Shown: positions 16,838-25,090 of the stretch, in pieces
Numbering within the stretch: the first letter of the stretch is position 1
Layout: each line of letters starts with the position of its first letter
Position numbers and translations under genes: made by a program
The notes under the pieces: model-generated
The model's input: the letters and a program-made list of their open reading frames with translations, nothing else
Told to the model about the DNA's origin: nothing
The model's database searches: none
From: Desulfosporosinus sp. Sb-LF
GTDB lineage: Bacteria > Bacillota > Desulfitobacteriia > Desulfitobacteriales > Desulfitobacteriaceae
DNA: 64,000 nt
Direction: 5' to 3'
Assembly (NCBI RefSeq): GCF_004766055.1
Contig: NZ_SPQR01000005.1
Location: forward strand, 248,001-312,000

Positions 16838-17611
16838 TCAGTCTAACCCCTTTAGTTTAGGAAGTTCTAATTGAGGAGGGAGATGACGCTTATGCTCACT
16901 CTGACGATGTAACGTTTCGATTCGTTCTTGTACCTCAGGGGCAACCTCTCCTCCCAGTAAGTAACGGTCAATCAGATCATAGGTTAGCCCCAGTTCTGTT
17001 TCATCCGTCTGCCCAGGCCAAAGTCCGGCTGTGGGTACTCGTTTAACAATTTCTGGGGGAAGTCCCAATACCCTTGCCCAGGCGCGTACCTCAGTCTTCG
17101 TGAGAGAACTAATCGGTAAGAGATCCACACCACCGTCTCCATATTTTGTAAAATACCCAATATAGCTCTCTGGAGCATTATCTGTCCCTACCACCAAGTA
17201 ATTAAGGGCATTTGCCACAGCATAGAGGGTTGACATACGCAACCGGGCCTTTAAATTTCCCTGACTCATTTTTTCCCCGACTAAAGCATATCTTTGACTT
17301 TCCAAACCCTTCTTGACGTGTTCGAAGATCTGAGTGTGGGCATCACCCAAGTCCACTTCCAACGGGCTGATCTCAAAGCCCTCTGCAATCCAATAAGCAT
17401 CTTCCTTGTCATCCGGATTAGAATGACTAGGCATAATTACTCCAAGGCAATTATCCGGAAATGCTTGACTACAAAGTCCCGTAACCACCGCAGAGTCAAC
17501 GCCCCCAGAGATCCCCACTACAACACCTTTGGCATTCGCTTCGGTAACCTTTTCACGCAACCACTGCACGGTTTGGTTGATACGGCCAGTTATTTCTTCA
17601 TCTGTCCACAT
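16838..17611 (-). CDS. nadE: NH3-dependent NAD+ synthetase NadE
   Basis: This 257-residue enzyme makes NAD from nicotinate adenine dinucleotide, ATP and ammonia. The PP-loop SGGVDSAVV is at about residues 36-44. Downstream motifs GTDNAPESYIGYFTKYGDGG and LTKTEVRAW bind the substrates. There is no N-terminal glutaminase domain, so it needs free ammonia. A longer frame from 17647 would overlap pncB. The ATG at 17611, after GGAGTGGAG, leaves a single base between the pncB stop and this start. It is the middle gene of pncB-nadE-nucleotidase. Confidence 0.95.
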   Translation of the reverse strand: MWTDEEITGRINQTVQWLREKVTEANAKGVVVGISGGVDSAVVTGLCSQAFPDNCLGVIMPSHSNPDDKEDAYWIAEGFEISPLEVDLGDAHTQIFEHVKKGLESQRYALVGEKMSQGNLKARLRMSTLYAVANALNYLVVGTDNAPESYIGYFTKYGDGGVDLLPISSLTKTEVRAWARVLGLPPEIVKRVPTAGLWPGQTDETELGLTYDLIDRYLLGGEVAPEVQERIETLHRQSEHKRHLPPQLELPKLKGLD

Positions 17612-17612
17612 A

Positions 17613-19067
17613 TTACTCCACTCCTTGATTCTTTGCTTTAATTTCATGATTGATTGCTACGAGAAGTTGGTGTTTTAAGTTAAAAAGATCTGTCGACAAA
17701 TCGACAATATAGCTGTGCGGATTCGCTAAGCGTTTAACTTCATCCCAGAAAGTATCCAATTCTTTTTTGGCATAAGTTTGAATCTCTTTAAGCTTAGGTA
17801 ATTCATAAACCCGCTTTCCATTTCTGAACACCGGAACTAAAAGTTCTCTAGTTCGAAAATCCCTTAACGTTTTCCGCTTCCACGTCTGAACAGGATCAAA
17901 AATGGTCAGAGATTCCCCTTCGAAAACTTCATCTTCCAGAGCAATGAGATCGGCCATAGCTTTTCCCCCTCGGTCGTAAAAACGCACCACCTTTTTTACA
18001 CCTGGGTTCGTGATCTTAGTGATGTTCTCCGAGACTTTTAAACGCGGAAGAAAAACACCCTGTTCTTCTTCAGCGGCCAATTTGTAAACCCCCCCTAACG
18101 AAGGGTTATTTCCAGATGTAATGAGATTCGTTCCAACGCCCCAGGAGTCAATCACTGCGCCTTGGGCGCGAATGGCGAAGATTGTGTCCTCATCTAAATC
18201 ATTAGAGGCCACAATGATTGCATCCTTAAGTCCTGCATCATCAAGCATACGTCGAGCTTCCCTAGACAAATAGGCTAAATCTCCACTATCCAGACGAATT
18301 CCTTGGAAGTGATGTCCTTCCTCTTCCAGTTCATGCCCCACCTTGATCGCATTTGGAACCCCCGATTCTAGAACATTATACGTATCCACAAGTAGTAAGC
18401 ATCCATCTGGGAAGGTGCGTGCATACGCTCGAAATGCCTCCAATTCCGAGGGAAAACACTGAATCCAGCTGTGGGCCTGAGTTCCTGAAACAGGGATACC
18501 GAATCGTTTTCCTGCCAAAACGTTCGACGTAGATTGACATCCCCCGATGAAGGCTGCTCGTGCCCCCAAAACGCCTGCATCCGGTCCCTGCGCTCTCCGC
18601 AAGCCGAATTCCATGACTGGCCCCCCGGCTGCCGCCGTTACCACACGTGACGCTTTCGTTGCGATAAGGGTCTCAAAGTTTACTATATTCAAGATAGCGG
18701 TCTCTATAAGTTGTGTTTCGAAAATGCGCCCTTTCACGCGGATCAGTGGTTCATATGGAAAAACTGCAGTCCCTTCCGGTATGGCATCGATGTCTCCCGT
18801 AAAATGAAAGTTACGCAATTCGTCGATAAAGTCTTCGTTAAAAAGGTTTAGACTGCTCAAATACGTTAAATCTTTCTCACTAAAGTTGAGAGTTTCAAGA
18901 TAATCTACGACTTGTTCGAGTCCTGCCGCCAGGGCATACCCCCCTTTAAACGGCAGTGTGCGAAAGAAAACATCAAATACGGCTTCTTTCTCACGACATC
19001 CGTTGACCCAGTAACCCTGCATCATCGTTAATTGATAAAGGTCTGTAAGCATTGTAAGATTTTCCAT
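17613..19067 (-). CDS. pncB: Nicotinate phosphoribosyltransferase PncB
   Basis: This 484-residue enzyme converts nicotinate and PRPP to nicotinate mononucleotide, the entry step of the Preiss-Handler NAD route. It shows the N-terminal LTDLYQLTMMQGYW, the conserved EFGLRRAQGPDAG and SGTQAHSW segment with the phosphorylatable His, the PRPP-binding RLDSGDL, and GVGTNLITS. Length and motifs match the clostridial/Bacillus long form. It is first in the operon with nadE. GAGG lies 11 nt before the ATG. The promoter must lie in the intergenic region that also holds the DnaA-box cluster. Confidence 0.95.
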   Translation of the reverse strand: MENLTMLTDLYQLTMMQGYWVNGCREKEAVFDVFFRTLPFKGGYALAAGLEQVVDYLETLNFSEKDLTYLSSLNLFNEDFIDELRNFHFTGDIDAIPEGTAVFPYEPLIRVKGRIFETQLIETAILNIVNFETLIATKASRVVTAAAGGPVMEFGLRRAQGPDAGVLGARAAFIGGCQSTSNVLAGKRFGIPVSGTQAHSWIQCFPSELEAFRAYARTFPDGCLLLVDTYNVLESGVPNAIKVGHELEEEGHHFQGIRLDSGDLAYLSREARRMLDDAGLKDAIIVASNDLDEDTIFAIRAQGAVIDSWGVGTNLITSGNNPSLGGVYKLAAEEEQGVFLPRLKVSENITKITNPGVKKVVRFYDRGGKAMADLIALEDEVFEGESLTIFDPVQTWKRKTLRDFRTRELLVPVFRNGKRVYELPKLKEIQTYAKKELDTFWDEVKRLANPHSYIVDLSTDLFNLKHQLLVAINHEIKAKNQGVE

Positions 19068-19244
19068 GATAATAGCCTCGCTTCATACTCTCCAACATAG
19101 CTTGTTAGAACGATTAGGTCATTCATTAATAGCATGCAAGAAATGGATTAAACCATGCGTGAGAATTTCGACCTTTCAGACGTCATTTCCTGCATAAAGT
19201 CTAAAATTAAAAACAAAAGGTTACTATTATTTACGCTTGCAAAG

Positions 19245-19286
19245 AGACAAGCCTTCAATTTAAGGCTTGTCTTTCAACTTTTTTAC
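19245..19286 (+). terminator. Orphan plus-strand terminator
   Basis: AGACAAGCCTT (19245-19255) pairs perfectly with AAGGCTTGTCT (19262-19272) around a 6-nt loop. A T-rich stretch ending in TTTTTT follows on the plus strand. No plus-strand gene precedes it; on the minus strand it could be a weak argH terminator. A short RNA starting after 19068 is possible. Confidence 0.7.
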
Positions 19287-19311
19287 ATAGTTAGGAACGA
19301 ACTACGAAGAG

Positions 19312-19426
19312 TTATCCACAAGTATCCACAAACAAATGTCGATTATCCACCGTCTATCCCAAGCTTATCCACGATAAAATCCACCGTATTCTGATATTAT
19401 CCACAGAGTTATCCACACTATGCACA
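19312..19426 (+). repeat. DnaA-box cluster, seven sites in one orientation
   Basis: Three exact TTATCCACA boxes (19312, 19397, 19409) and four one-mismatch variants (GTATCCACA 19322, TTATCCACC 19343, TTATCCACG 19365, CTATGCACA 19418) lie within 115 bp, all reading the same way. Start-to-start offsets from the first box are 10, 31, 53, 85, 97 and 106 nt, close to whole helical turns. DnaA binds this 9-mer. No dnaA, dnaN or rpmH gene is near, so this is not the standard oriC context. Confidence 0.8.
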
Positions 19427-19621
19427 GGTCTTTGATAATTTTTGTGAAAAACCAAGTTTGGAAACCCATCAATGAAGCATGGTACAAACTTTTGGTAAAC
19501 CCCATACGGGTATTTGTTATTACTTTTCTGATTCCAATCCAAGTTTACCCTCGTTAACCCCTCAGCATTCTCTTCATGTTGACATTTTCGTCAAATTATT
19601 TTAATGAAATATGGTTCGACA

Positions 19622-21004
19622 CTACCAGAGTAATTCTACCAACATCTCTCGACTTACTCGAATTCCTTCAGCAACCGTCTCCGGCGAAGGGCCCCCTGTG
19701 ATCTTTCGATTGCGAACGCAATACTCAATCCCGATTGCTTCAAATAAATCCTCTTCAAAAACGGAGGAAAGCTCCTGATAGTCGCTTAAACCTAACTCTT
19801 CTAACCCAATTCCTTGTTTACTACAGTGTAATACAATCCGTCCGACTAACTCATGCGCCTCCCGGAAAGGTACTCCTTTCTTGGCCAAGTAATCTGCCAG
19901 ATCCGTTGCATTCGTAAATCCACCTTTAGCTCCCCAAGCCAAGGTATCACGGTGTATCTGCATAGTCCGGAGCATCGGTTCTACAACCAACAAACACTTT
20001 TGAATCGTATCCACAGCATCAAAGACCTGTTCTTTGTCTTCTTGCATATCTTTGTTATAAGCGAGTGGAAGTCCCTTCATAACAGTTAAGAGGGCCATTA
20101 AATCACCATAAACTCGACCAGTTTTTCCCCTTACCAATTCTGCCACATCTGGGTTTTTCTTTTGGGGCATGATACTCGACCCTGTTGAATACCCATCATC
20201 CATGGAGATAAACTGAAATTCCCCGCTGGACCAAAGGACGAGTTCCTCGCAAAGTCTGCTAAGGTGCATCATAAGGATAGATGCACCTGCGAGAAATTCT
20301 ATTGCAAAATCGCGATCGCTTACCCCATCTAAACTATTTAAGGTGACTCCATCGAAGCCCAGTTCCATGGCTACTTTTTCTCGGTCGAGTGGAAACGTTG
20401 TTCCCGCCATTGCCCCTGAACCGAGTGGGGAGCTATTCAAACGCTTTCGTGTGTCTTTAAGCCGCCCAAGGTCACGCAAAAACATTTGAACATAGGCCAT
20501 CATATGATGGGCAAACGTAATCGGCTGTGCCTTTTGCATATGTGTATAGCCAGGCATCCAAGTCTCAAGATGCTCTTCTGCTAAACCAAGAAGCGTCTGG
20601 AGCAATTTATTCACCAAAAACTTAGTCTGGTCAATCTCTTCCCTCAAATAAAGTCGCAAGTCCAAGGCAACTTGGTCATTCCGGCTTCGCCCAGTATGAA
20701 GTTTTTTTCCTACAGACCCAATTCGCTCAGTCAAAAGTTTCTCTATATTCATATGGATATCTTCTGCACCGATCTCAAACTCCACATTTCCCGCTTGAAT
20801 ATCTTCTAAGATCCCTTTTAGTCCCTCTATTAAATGGTTGGCTTCATCCTCCGAGATAACACCCACGCTTCCTAGCATCCTCGCATGGGCTATACTTCCT
20901 TGGATATCTTGCTTGTACAAGCGTTGATCGAAGCGTATTGAGGAATGAAAATCTTCCACCAATGCATCCGTAGTCTTTTCAAAACGTCCGCCCCAGAGCT
21001 TCAC
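19622..21004 (-). CDS. argH: Argininosuccinate lyase ArgH
   Basis: This 460-residue enzyme of the fumarase/aspartase superfamily cleaves argininosuccinate to arginine and fumarate. The signature loop GSSIMPQKKNPD with the catalytic Ser is at about residues 277-288. HTGRSRNDQVA and TPYTHMQ-like GYTHMQKAQP are also present. The start is a GTG at 21004 giving the family-typical Met-Lys-Leu-Trp-Gly-Gly, placed behind GAAAGGAAG. The GTG six codons earlier has no ribosome-binding site. It is last in argF-argG-argH on the minus strand. Confidence 0.97.
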   Translation of the reverse strand: MKLWGGRFEKTTDALVEDFHSSIRFDQRLYKQDIQGSIAHARMLGSVGVISEDEANHLIEGLKGILEDIQAGNVEFEIGAEDIHMNIEKLLTERIGSVGKKLHTGRSRNDQVALDLRLYLREEIDQTKFLVNKLLQTLLGLAEEHLETWMPGYTHMQKAQPITFAHHMMAYVQMFLRDLGRLKDTRKRLNSSPLGSGAMAGTTFPLDREKVAMELGFDGVTLNSLDGVSDRDFAIEFLAGASILMMHLSRLCEELVLWSSGEFQFISMDDGYSTGSSIMPQKKNPDVAELVRGKTGRVYGDLMALLTVMKGLPLAYNKDMQEDKEQVFDAVDTIQKCLLVVEPMLRTMQIHRDTLAWGAKGGFTNATDLADYLAKKGVPFREAHELVGRIVLHCSKQGIGLEELGLSDYQELSSVFEEDLFEAIGIEYCVRNRKITGGPSPETVAEGIRVSREMLVELLW

Positions 21005-21151
21005 ATTACATCTTCCTTTCACTATGATTTACTTCTATTTTTGGGTCAAGCCAATTGTACGTTTGTACACGCTCAATTCTAACATGCTCTTTAGCACTAG
21101 TGCTTTTCAGTTAAATGCTTATAGTTGCAACAGTCTCATACTTACGAAGAA

Positions 21152-21170
21152 AGCGCCGAGTATCGGCGCT
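21152..21170 (-). terminator. Hairpin between argG and argH
   Basis: AGCGCCGA (21152-21159) pairs perfectly with TCGGCGCT (21163-21170), with outer GAAGA/TCTTC pairing beyond. The U tract after it on the minus strand is short (UUUCUUC), so it may be a partial terminator or mRNA-processing hairpin inside the arg operon. Confidence 0.5.
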
Positions 21171-21181
21171 GATCTTCGCAC

Positions 21182-22390
21182 TTATTTACGCAACCCTGAT
21201 TGTTTCTCCATTAGCGCTCTTACTTTTAGTGGCAAACCAAAGAGGTTAATAAATCCTCCAGCATCCTTCTGGTCATACACGCCGTCTTCGCCAAAGGTAG
21301 CATACGCTTCATTATATAGAGAGTAAGGAGATTTCACGCCCGCTAAGGCACAATTTCCCTTGTATAATTTTATACGCACCGTACCTGTAACGTTTTTCTG
21401 GGTTACATTGACAAAAGCATCCAAAGCCTCACGTAGCGGAGAATACCATAATCCGTCATAAACAATTTCAGCATACTTTAAGGCTATTTGCTCTTTGTAA
21501 TGGAGCGTAAGGCGATCAAGTGTGAGATGTTCCAAAGCCTGATGCGCCATATAAAGAATCGTTCCGCCTGGTGTCTCATAGACGCCGCGTGATTTCATCC
21601 CGACCAGGCGGTTCTCCACCATATCGACGATTCCAATCCCATTCTTTCCGCCCAACTCATTAAGGGTTTCCAGTAAGGCAACCGGTGCGATCTTCTGCCC
21701 GTTCAACGATGTAGGAATCCCTTGCTCAAACCCAAACTCAAGATAAGTTGCTTCATCAGGCGCATCCTCGGGAGAAACTCCTAAAAGATAAAGGTCCCGT
21801 TTAGGTTCATTCCACGGATCTTCTAGATCTCCACCCTCATGGCTCAAATGCCACAAGTTGCGATCCATGCTATATGGACGATCCTTAGTCACCGGAACAG
21901 GAATTCCACGAGCTTCAGCATAATCGATGCAATCTTCTCGAGACTTGAGATCCCAAATCCGCCAAGGAGCAATAATTTCCAAATCTGGATTAAGCGCTTT
22001 GACACTCAGTTCAAATCGAACTTGGTCATTTCCTTTGCCAGTTGCGCCGTGGGCTATTGCAACTGCACCCTCTTTTTCGGCGATTTCAACTAACCTACGA
22101 GCAATCAGAGGACGGGCAAACGAGGTCCCTAGAAGATACTTCCCTTCGTATACCGCTCCAGCTTTTAACGTTTGAAAAATGAATTCTGAAACAAACTCTT
22201 CTCTCAGATCTTCTATATACAGCTTGCTCGCACCACTTTTAATCGCTTTTTCTTGCAGCGGAGCCAACTCTTCCCCTTGTCCAAGATCTGCCGCCATGGC
22301 AATAACTTCATACCCGTATGTTTCCTTGAGCCAAGGAATAATAATGGACGTATCCAACCCTCCCGAATAGGCTAAAACGACTTTTTTCAT
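21182..22390 (-). CDS. argG: Argininosuccinate synthase ArgG
   Basis: This 402-residue enzyme joins citrulline and aspartate using ATP. The N-terminal PP-loop AYSGGLDTS is at residues 6-14. [14 protein letters not shown] and [15 protein letters not shown] follow in the usual places. The ATG at 22390 sits 9 nt after GAGGGAGA. An earlier in-frame ATG at 22411 would add seven unusual residues and lacks a Shine-Dalgarno. It lies 111 nt after argF and 177 nt before argH; both gaps hold repeats or hairpins. Confidence 0.97.
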   Translation of the reverse strand: MKKVVLAYSGGLDTSIIIPWLKETYGYEVIAMAADLGQGEELAPLQEKAIKSGASKLYIEDLREEFVSEFIFQTLKAGAVYEGKYLLGTSFARPLIARRLVEIAEKEGAVAIAHGATGKGNDQVRFELSVKALNPDLEIIAPWRIWDLKSREDCIDYAEARGIPVPVTKDRPYSMDRNLWHLSHEGGDLEDPWNEPKRDLYLLGVSPEDAPDEATYLEFGFEQGIPTSLNGQKIAPVALLETLNELGGKNGIGIVDMVENRLVGMKSRGVYETPGGTILYMAHQALEHLTLDRLTLHYKEQIALKYAEIVYDGLWYSPLREALDAFVNVTQKNVTGTVRIKLYKGNCALAGVKSPYSLYNEAYATFGEDGVYDQKDAGGFINLFGLPLKVRALMEKQSGLRK

Positions 22391-22450
22391 AGTTGATCTC
22401 CCTCTTTTCATAAATTCCTAATCAATGGAAGATTTCCTCCGTAGAAATCA

Positions 22451-22476
22451 TATACAAGTCAAGTATGCAAGTCAAG
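22451..22476. repeat. Tandem 13-bp direct repeat upstream of argG
   Basis: TATACAAGTCAAG (22451-22463) is followed at once by TATGCAAGTCAAG (22464-22476), one mismatch. On the minus strand it reads as tandem CTTGACTTG units, which include TTGACT -35-like hexamers, so duplication may have created or strengthened an argG promoter. Confidence 0.6.
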
Positions 22477-22501
22477 AACCGTTCCGTCCCTTTCATTCTA
22501 A

Positions 22502-23455
22502 TTACATTACTACCGCCATGATTGCCTTTTGAGCGTGCAGACGGTTTTCTGCCTCATCAAAGACAACCGACTGCACCCCTTCAATCACCTCATCCGTAAT
22601 TTCCTCACCACGGTGGGCTGGAAGGCAATGCAAAACAATGGCCGATGAGTCTGCTTGTTTTAGCATGTTTGAATTAATTTGAAACCCTTCAAAAGCCGCT
22701 TTACGCACCTGGGCCTCTGCCTCTTGACCCATACTTGCCCAGACATCCGTATAAAGTACATCCGCACCTTTGACAGCTTGTATGGGATCATCGACCACTT
22801 CTACGCATCCACCATTGGCTTTAGCATCTGCTTGGGCTAGAGCGACAACCGTCGGGTCTGGCTTATATCCTGGAGGAGAAGCAATTACTACATGCAAACC
22901 CATCTTTGCTCCGCCGTACATCAGAGAATGGGCCATGTTATTGCCATCTCCAATGTATGCCATCTTTAGGCCTGCTAGGCGACCTTTGTGTTCCTGAATA
23001 GTCATAAGGTCTGCCATGACCTGACAAGGATGAAGCAAATCTGTCAGTCCATTGATAATCGGGATTGAGGAAAATTCCGCCAAATCCAAGACTTCCTGAT
23101 GGCTAAAGGTACGAATCATGATCCCATCCACCATCCGAGAAAGCACTCGCGCTGTATCAGCAATCGTTTCGCCTCTTCCCAGCTGAATATCCCGTCCGCT
23201 AAGAAAAAGTGCATGCCCCCCAAGTTGGTACATCCCGACTTCGAAGGAAACCCTCGTCCGTGTTGAAGACTTTGTGAAAATCATTCCCAAGGTTTTGCCT
23301 TGAAGTACTGGATGAGGCCGCCCCGCTTTTTGTTCCTCTTTAAGTTTTCTAGCTACATCTAAAATGCAGCTTAATTCGTCTTGAGTATAATCATGAAGTG
23401 AAATAAAATCTCGTCCTTTAAAGATTGACTGATCTATTTTTTTTATATTGTTCAT
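22502..23455 (-). CDS. argF: Ornithine carbamoyltransferase ArgF
   Basis: This 317-residue enzyme condenses carbamoyl phosphate with ornithine to citrulline. It has the carbamoyl phosphate loop STRTRVSFE, the HPCQVMADL motif and the ornithine-site HCLPAHRGEEI with its Cys. The ATG at 23455 is preceded by GAAGGAGTG. The frame stays open for 18 more codons upstream, but those codons overlap the promoter and operator. It heads argFGH and is probably repressed by ArgR through the palindromes at 23475-23533. Confidence 0.97.
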   Translation of the reverse strand: MNNIKKIDQSIFKGRDFISLHDYTQDELSCILDVARKLKEEQKAGRPHPVLQGKTLGMIFTKSSTRTRVSFEVGMYQLGGHALFLSGRDIQLGRGETIADTARVLSRMVDGIMIRTFSHQEVLDLAEFSSIPIINGLTDLLHPCQVMADLMTIQEHKGRLAGLKMAYIGDGNNMAHSLMYGGAKMGLHVVIASPPGYKPDPTVVALAQADAKANGGCVEVVDDPIQAVKGADVLYTDVWASMGQEAEAQVRKAAFEGFQINSNMLKQADSSAIVLHCLPAHRGEEITDEVIEGVQSVVFDEAENRLHAQKAIMAVVM

Positions 23456-23474
23456 ATCACTCACTCCTTCAATG

Positions 23475-23510
23475 TGCATTATTATACTTTTATATGCATA
23501 ATAATGCAAT
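23475..23510 (-). promoter_or_regulatory. argF promoter with overlapping ArgR-like boxes
   Basis: On the minus strand TTGCAT (complement of 23504-23509), a 17-nt spacer and TATAAT (complement of 23481-23486) form a sigma-A promoter about 26 nt from the ATG. TGCAT/ATGCA arms at 23495-23508 overlap -35, and TGCAT/ATGCA arms spanning 23475-23498 cover -10. The minus-strand TTGCATTATTATGCAT resembles the ArgR/AhrC box of Bacillus. Confidence 0.65.
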
Positions 23511-23535
23511 ACTAAAAATCACTTTTTTTAGTATG
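23511..23535. repeat. Inverted repeat just upstream of the argF promoter
   Basis: ACTAAAAA (23511-23518) and TTTTTTTAGT (23523-23532) form an AT-rich hairpin or a third operator half-pair beside the ArgR-like boxes. Flanking TGCA on both sides extends the symmetry imperfectly. Confidence 0.45.
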
Positions 23536-23667
23536 CAATATTTTTCGAATGATAATCCAACACTAGTATAGTTTAAGCAGGATATATAAGCTATAATCAC
23601 GAAGGAAAACTGTTAAACTTATTTTTTGCTTCGTGATCTCTAATTCATTTTCATGGACTTTTGGAGA

Positions 23668-23722
23668 AGCGAAAAACCCCGAGCCCTGGAATTTAAACAT
23701 TCTGGACCTCAAGGGGTTTCGA
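23668..23722 (-). other. Long hairpin between argF and the zinc-ribbon gene
   Basis: CGAAAAACCCC (about 23670-23680) pairs with GGGGTTTCG (23713-23721), with an inner CTGGAAT/ATTCTGG stem. Read on the minus strand it ends in GGGGUUUUU like a terminator, but no minus-strand gene lies directly before it. Read on the plus strand it sits 35 nt before the ATG of the membrane protein gene, where it could be a leader element. Confidence 0.5.
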
Positions 23723-23756
23723 GAGTATCTAATATTAAAAAAGAGGAGGTATTAGC

Positions 23757-24947
23757 ATGCCCTGGTCTGAACGTCTGAAATTAGCTTGGACGACATTTAA
23801 ACGAGAAGCGCTTCCCTTGTATGGCTGGACCCTCATTTTCACAGGGATCTGTACTATTGTGATAGTTGCCATGGTGGTAGGAGTCTTATTCCAGTTACGT
23901 TGGGCATTCCCCCAGCTACAAAGCATTGGAGAATCCTTTTCATCAGGGATGCCTATCCCAGGGATACCTCCTTCTCAAGGTTTAACCCCTTTTGCTGGCC
24001 CGTTCAGTTCTCCACATCAAGATCCCTTTGCCGCCTTCGGTAGATTAGGTAATGTTTATAACATTCTATCTGCATTTGGAAGTCTAGTAGGAACTTTTTT
24101 GTTAATCATTATTTTCGTTTGGTTAGCCGGATGTGCCTTTTATACAGGATTGTTCAACTTGACCACCAAAGCTTATCATGAAAAAGTCACCTTTAGGGAT
24201 TTTCGTTTAACGGGTTTTTTCCGTTTCCTCGGCTGGCAAGGAGTGCTCCTTTTGATTAAAGTGATCCTCTTGATCATCGGCCTGATAGGCGCCTTCTCCC
24301 TGATTCACTTTAAAGTCGCGCTTGCCGCTTTCTTTATTGCATATGGCCTCTTGATTGTCATTGTTGTACTATTTGCCTTGCCTTGGCTAATGACATCTGC
24401 CATTTACCTCTTAGCTAACCGCAACGAAAGATTTGGTGATGCATTTAGGGGCAGCTGGCGATTCTTCCGAAGACACAGGGGCTCCCTTTGGGGATACCTC
24501 GGAACCGTTATTTTGATTGAGATCGCGGTTCAAATTTTAAGTAAGATTTCACAAGGAATCGCAGGAGTAGTCACTCTTGTAGTTAGCCCCTTTATCGCAG
24601 TCCTAGCCATTGTTTGGGTTTTGTCCCTTAAAGATGGCGAACGTCTTGAAACACCGGCACCCATACCGATGCAAACACTGGCATCCACTATAACTTCACC
24701 AGCCGCTCACCTACCAACCGTCAGTGACTCAATTTCTGGACCTCAGCCGCCTGAGACAGAAGTTGAAGTTAAATTGGAAACCACCCCTGGATTTAGAGAA
24801 TCCAAGATATCCTTAGAGAAAACGGAGACCCCAACCCTTTCTGAACCCCTGCCCTCGTTTTCTGAAGAAAAACCCAGATATTGCCCCTCCTGTGGAAAAG
24901 TCAATTCAGGTACGGCGTATTGTCCACAATGTGGGACAAAACTCTAA
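23757..24947 (+). CDS. Multi-helix membrane protein with C-terminal zinc ribbon
   Basis: This 396-residue protein has about six membrane helices (near residues 22-45, 105-135, 160-190, 190-220, 250-275 and 275-295). A Pro/Thr/Glu-rich cytosolic linker of about 80 residues follows. It ends in a zinc ribbon, YCPSCGKVNSGTAYCPQCG, with four cysteines. The membrane part resembles the DUF975/glycerophosphodiester-phosphodiesterase membrane-domain type, and I cannot name a function. The ATG is preceded by GAGGAGG. It is the only plus-strand gene inside the arginine region, is monocistronic, and ends in its own terminator. Confidence 0.75.
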   Translation: MPWSERLKLAWTTFKREALPLYGWTLIFTGICTIVIVAMVVGVLFQLRWAFPQLQSIGESFSSGMPIPGIPPSQGLTPFAGPFSSPHQDPFAAFGRLGNVYNILSAFGSLVGTFLLIIIFVWLAGCAFYTGLFNLTTKAYHEKVTFRDFRLTGFFRFLGWQGVLLLIKVILLIIGLIGAFSLIHFKVALAAFFIAYGLLIVIVVLFALPWLMTSAIYLLANRNERFGDAFRGSWRFFRRHRGSLWGYLGTVILIEIAVQILSKISQGIAGVVTLVVSPFIAVLAIVWVLSLKDGERLETPAPIPMQTLASTITSPAAHLPTVSDSISGPQPPETEVEVKLETTPGFRESKISLEKTETPTLSEPLPSFSEEKPRYCPSCGKVNSGTAYCPQCGTKL

Positions 24948-24968
24948 CAGGCTTAGTTACCTACGCTC

Positions 24969-24989
24969 TGCCATGATGGCAAGTTTTTT
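24969..24989 (+). terminator. Terminator of the zinc-ribbon membrane protein gene
   Basis: TGCC (24969-24972) and GGCA (24978-24981) form a short hairpin with loop ATGAT, followed by AG and six T. It starts 22 nt past the stop. Confidence 0.6.
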
Positions 24990-25051
24990 GTGTCGCGGAA
25001 TACTAAAAGGAACCTAAATGAAACTTATATTTTCTGACTGGTATTAAAGAA

Positions 25052-25090
25052 AGACGCCTGCTCGACAAATCATCCAGCAGGCATCTTTTT
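25052..25090. terminator. Terminator downstream of yitT (copy 1 of a repeated hairpin)
   Basis: GCCTGCT (25056-25062) pairs with AGCAGGC (25076-25082), with outer AAGA/TCTT pairing and T runs on both strands. It ends the minus-strand yitT transcript and may back up the plus-strand gene. Its sequence is nearly the same as the hairpin at 26043-26080. Confidence 0.8.

Larger units (their letters stand above)
19068..19621. other. 554-bp intergenic region carrying a DnaA-box cluster
   Basis: No convincing gene is present between pncB and argH. It contains a strong plus-strand terminator hairpin (19245-19286) and a cluster of DnaA-box-like 9-mers (19312-19426), listed separately. The part after 19430 is AT-rich without further boxes. 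Confidence 0.7.

Noticed and set aside
19155-19394. 79-codon plus-strand frame between pncB and argH
   Set aside because: It runs through a strong terminator and several DnaA boxes, has no ribosome site, and resembles no protein.
19312-19426. Interpretation of the DnaA-box cluster as the chromosomal origin
   Set aside because: No dnaA, dnaN, recF, gyrB or rpmH nearby and no clear AT-rich unwinding element next to the boxes. I report it as a cluster only.
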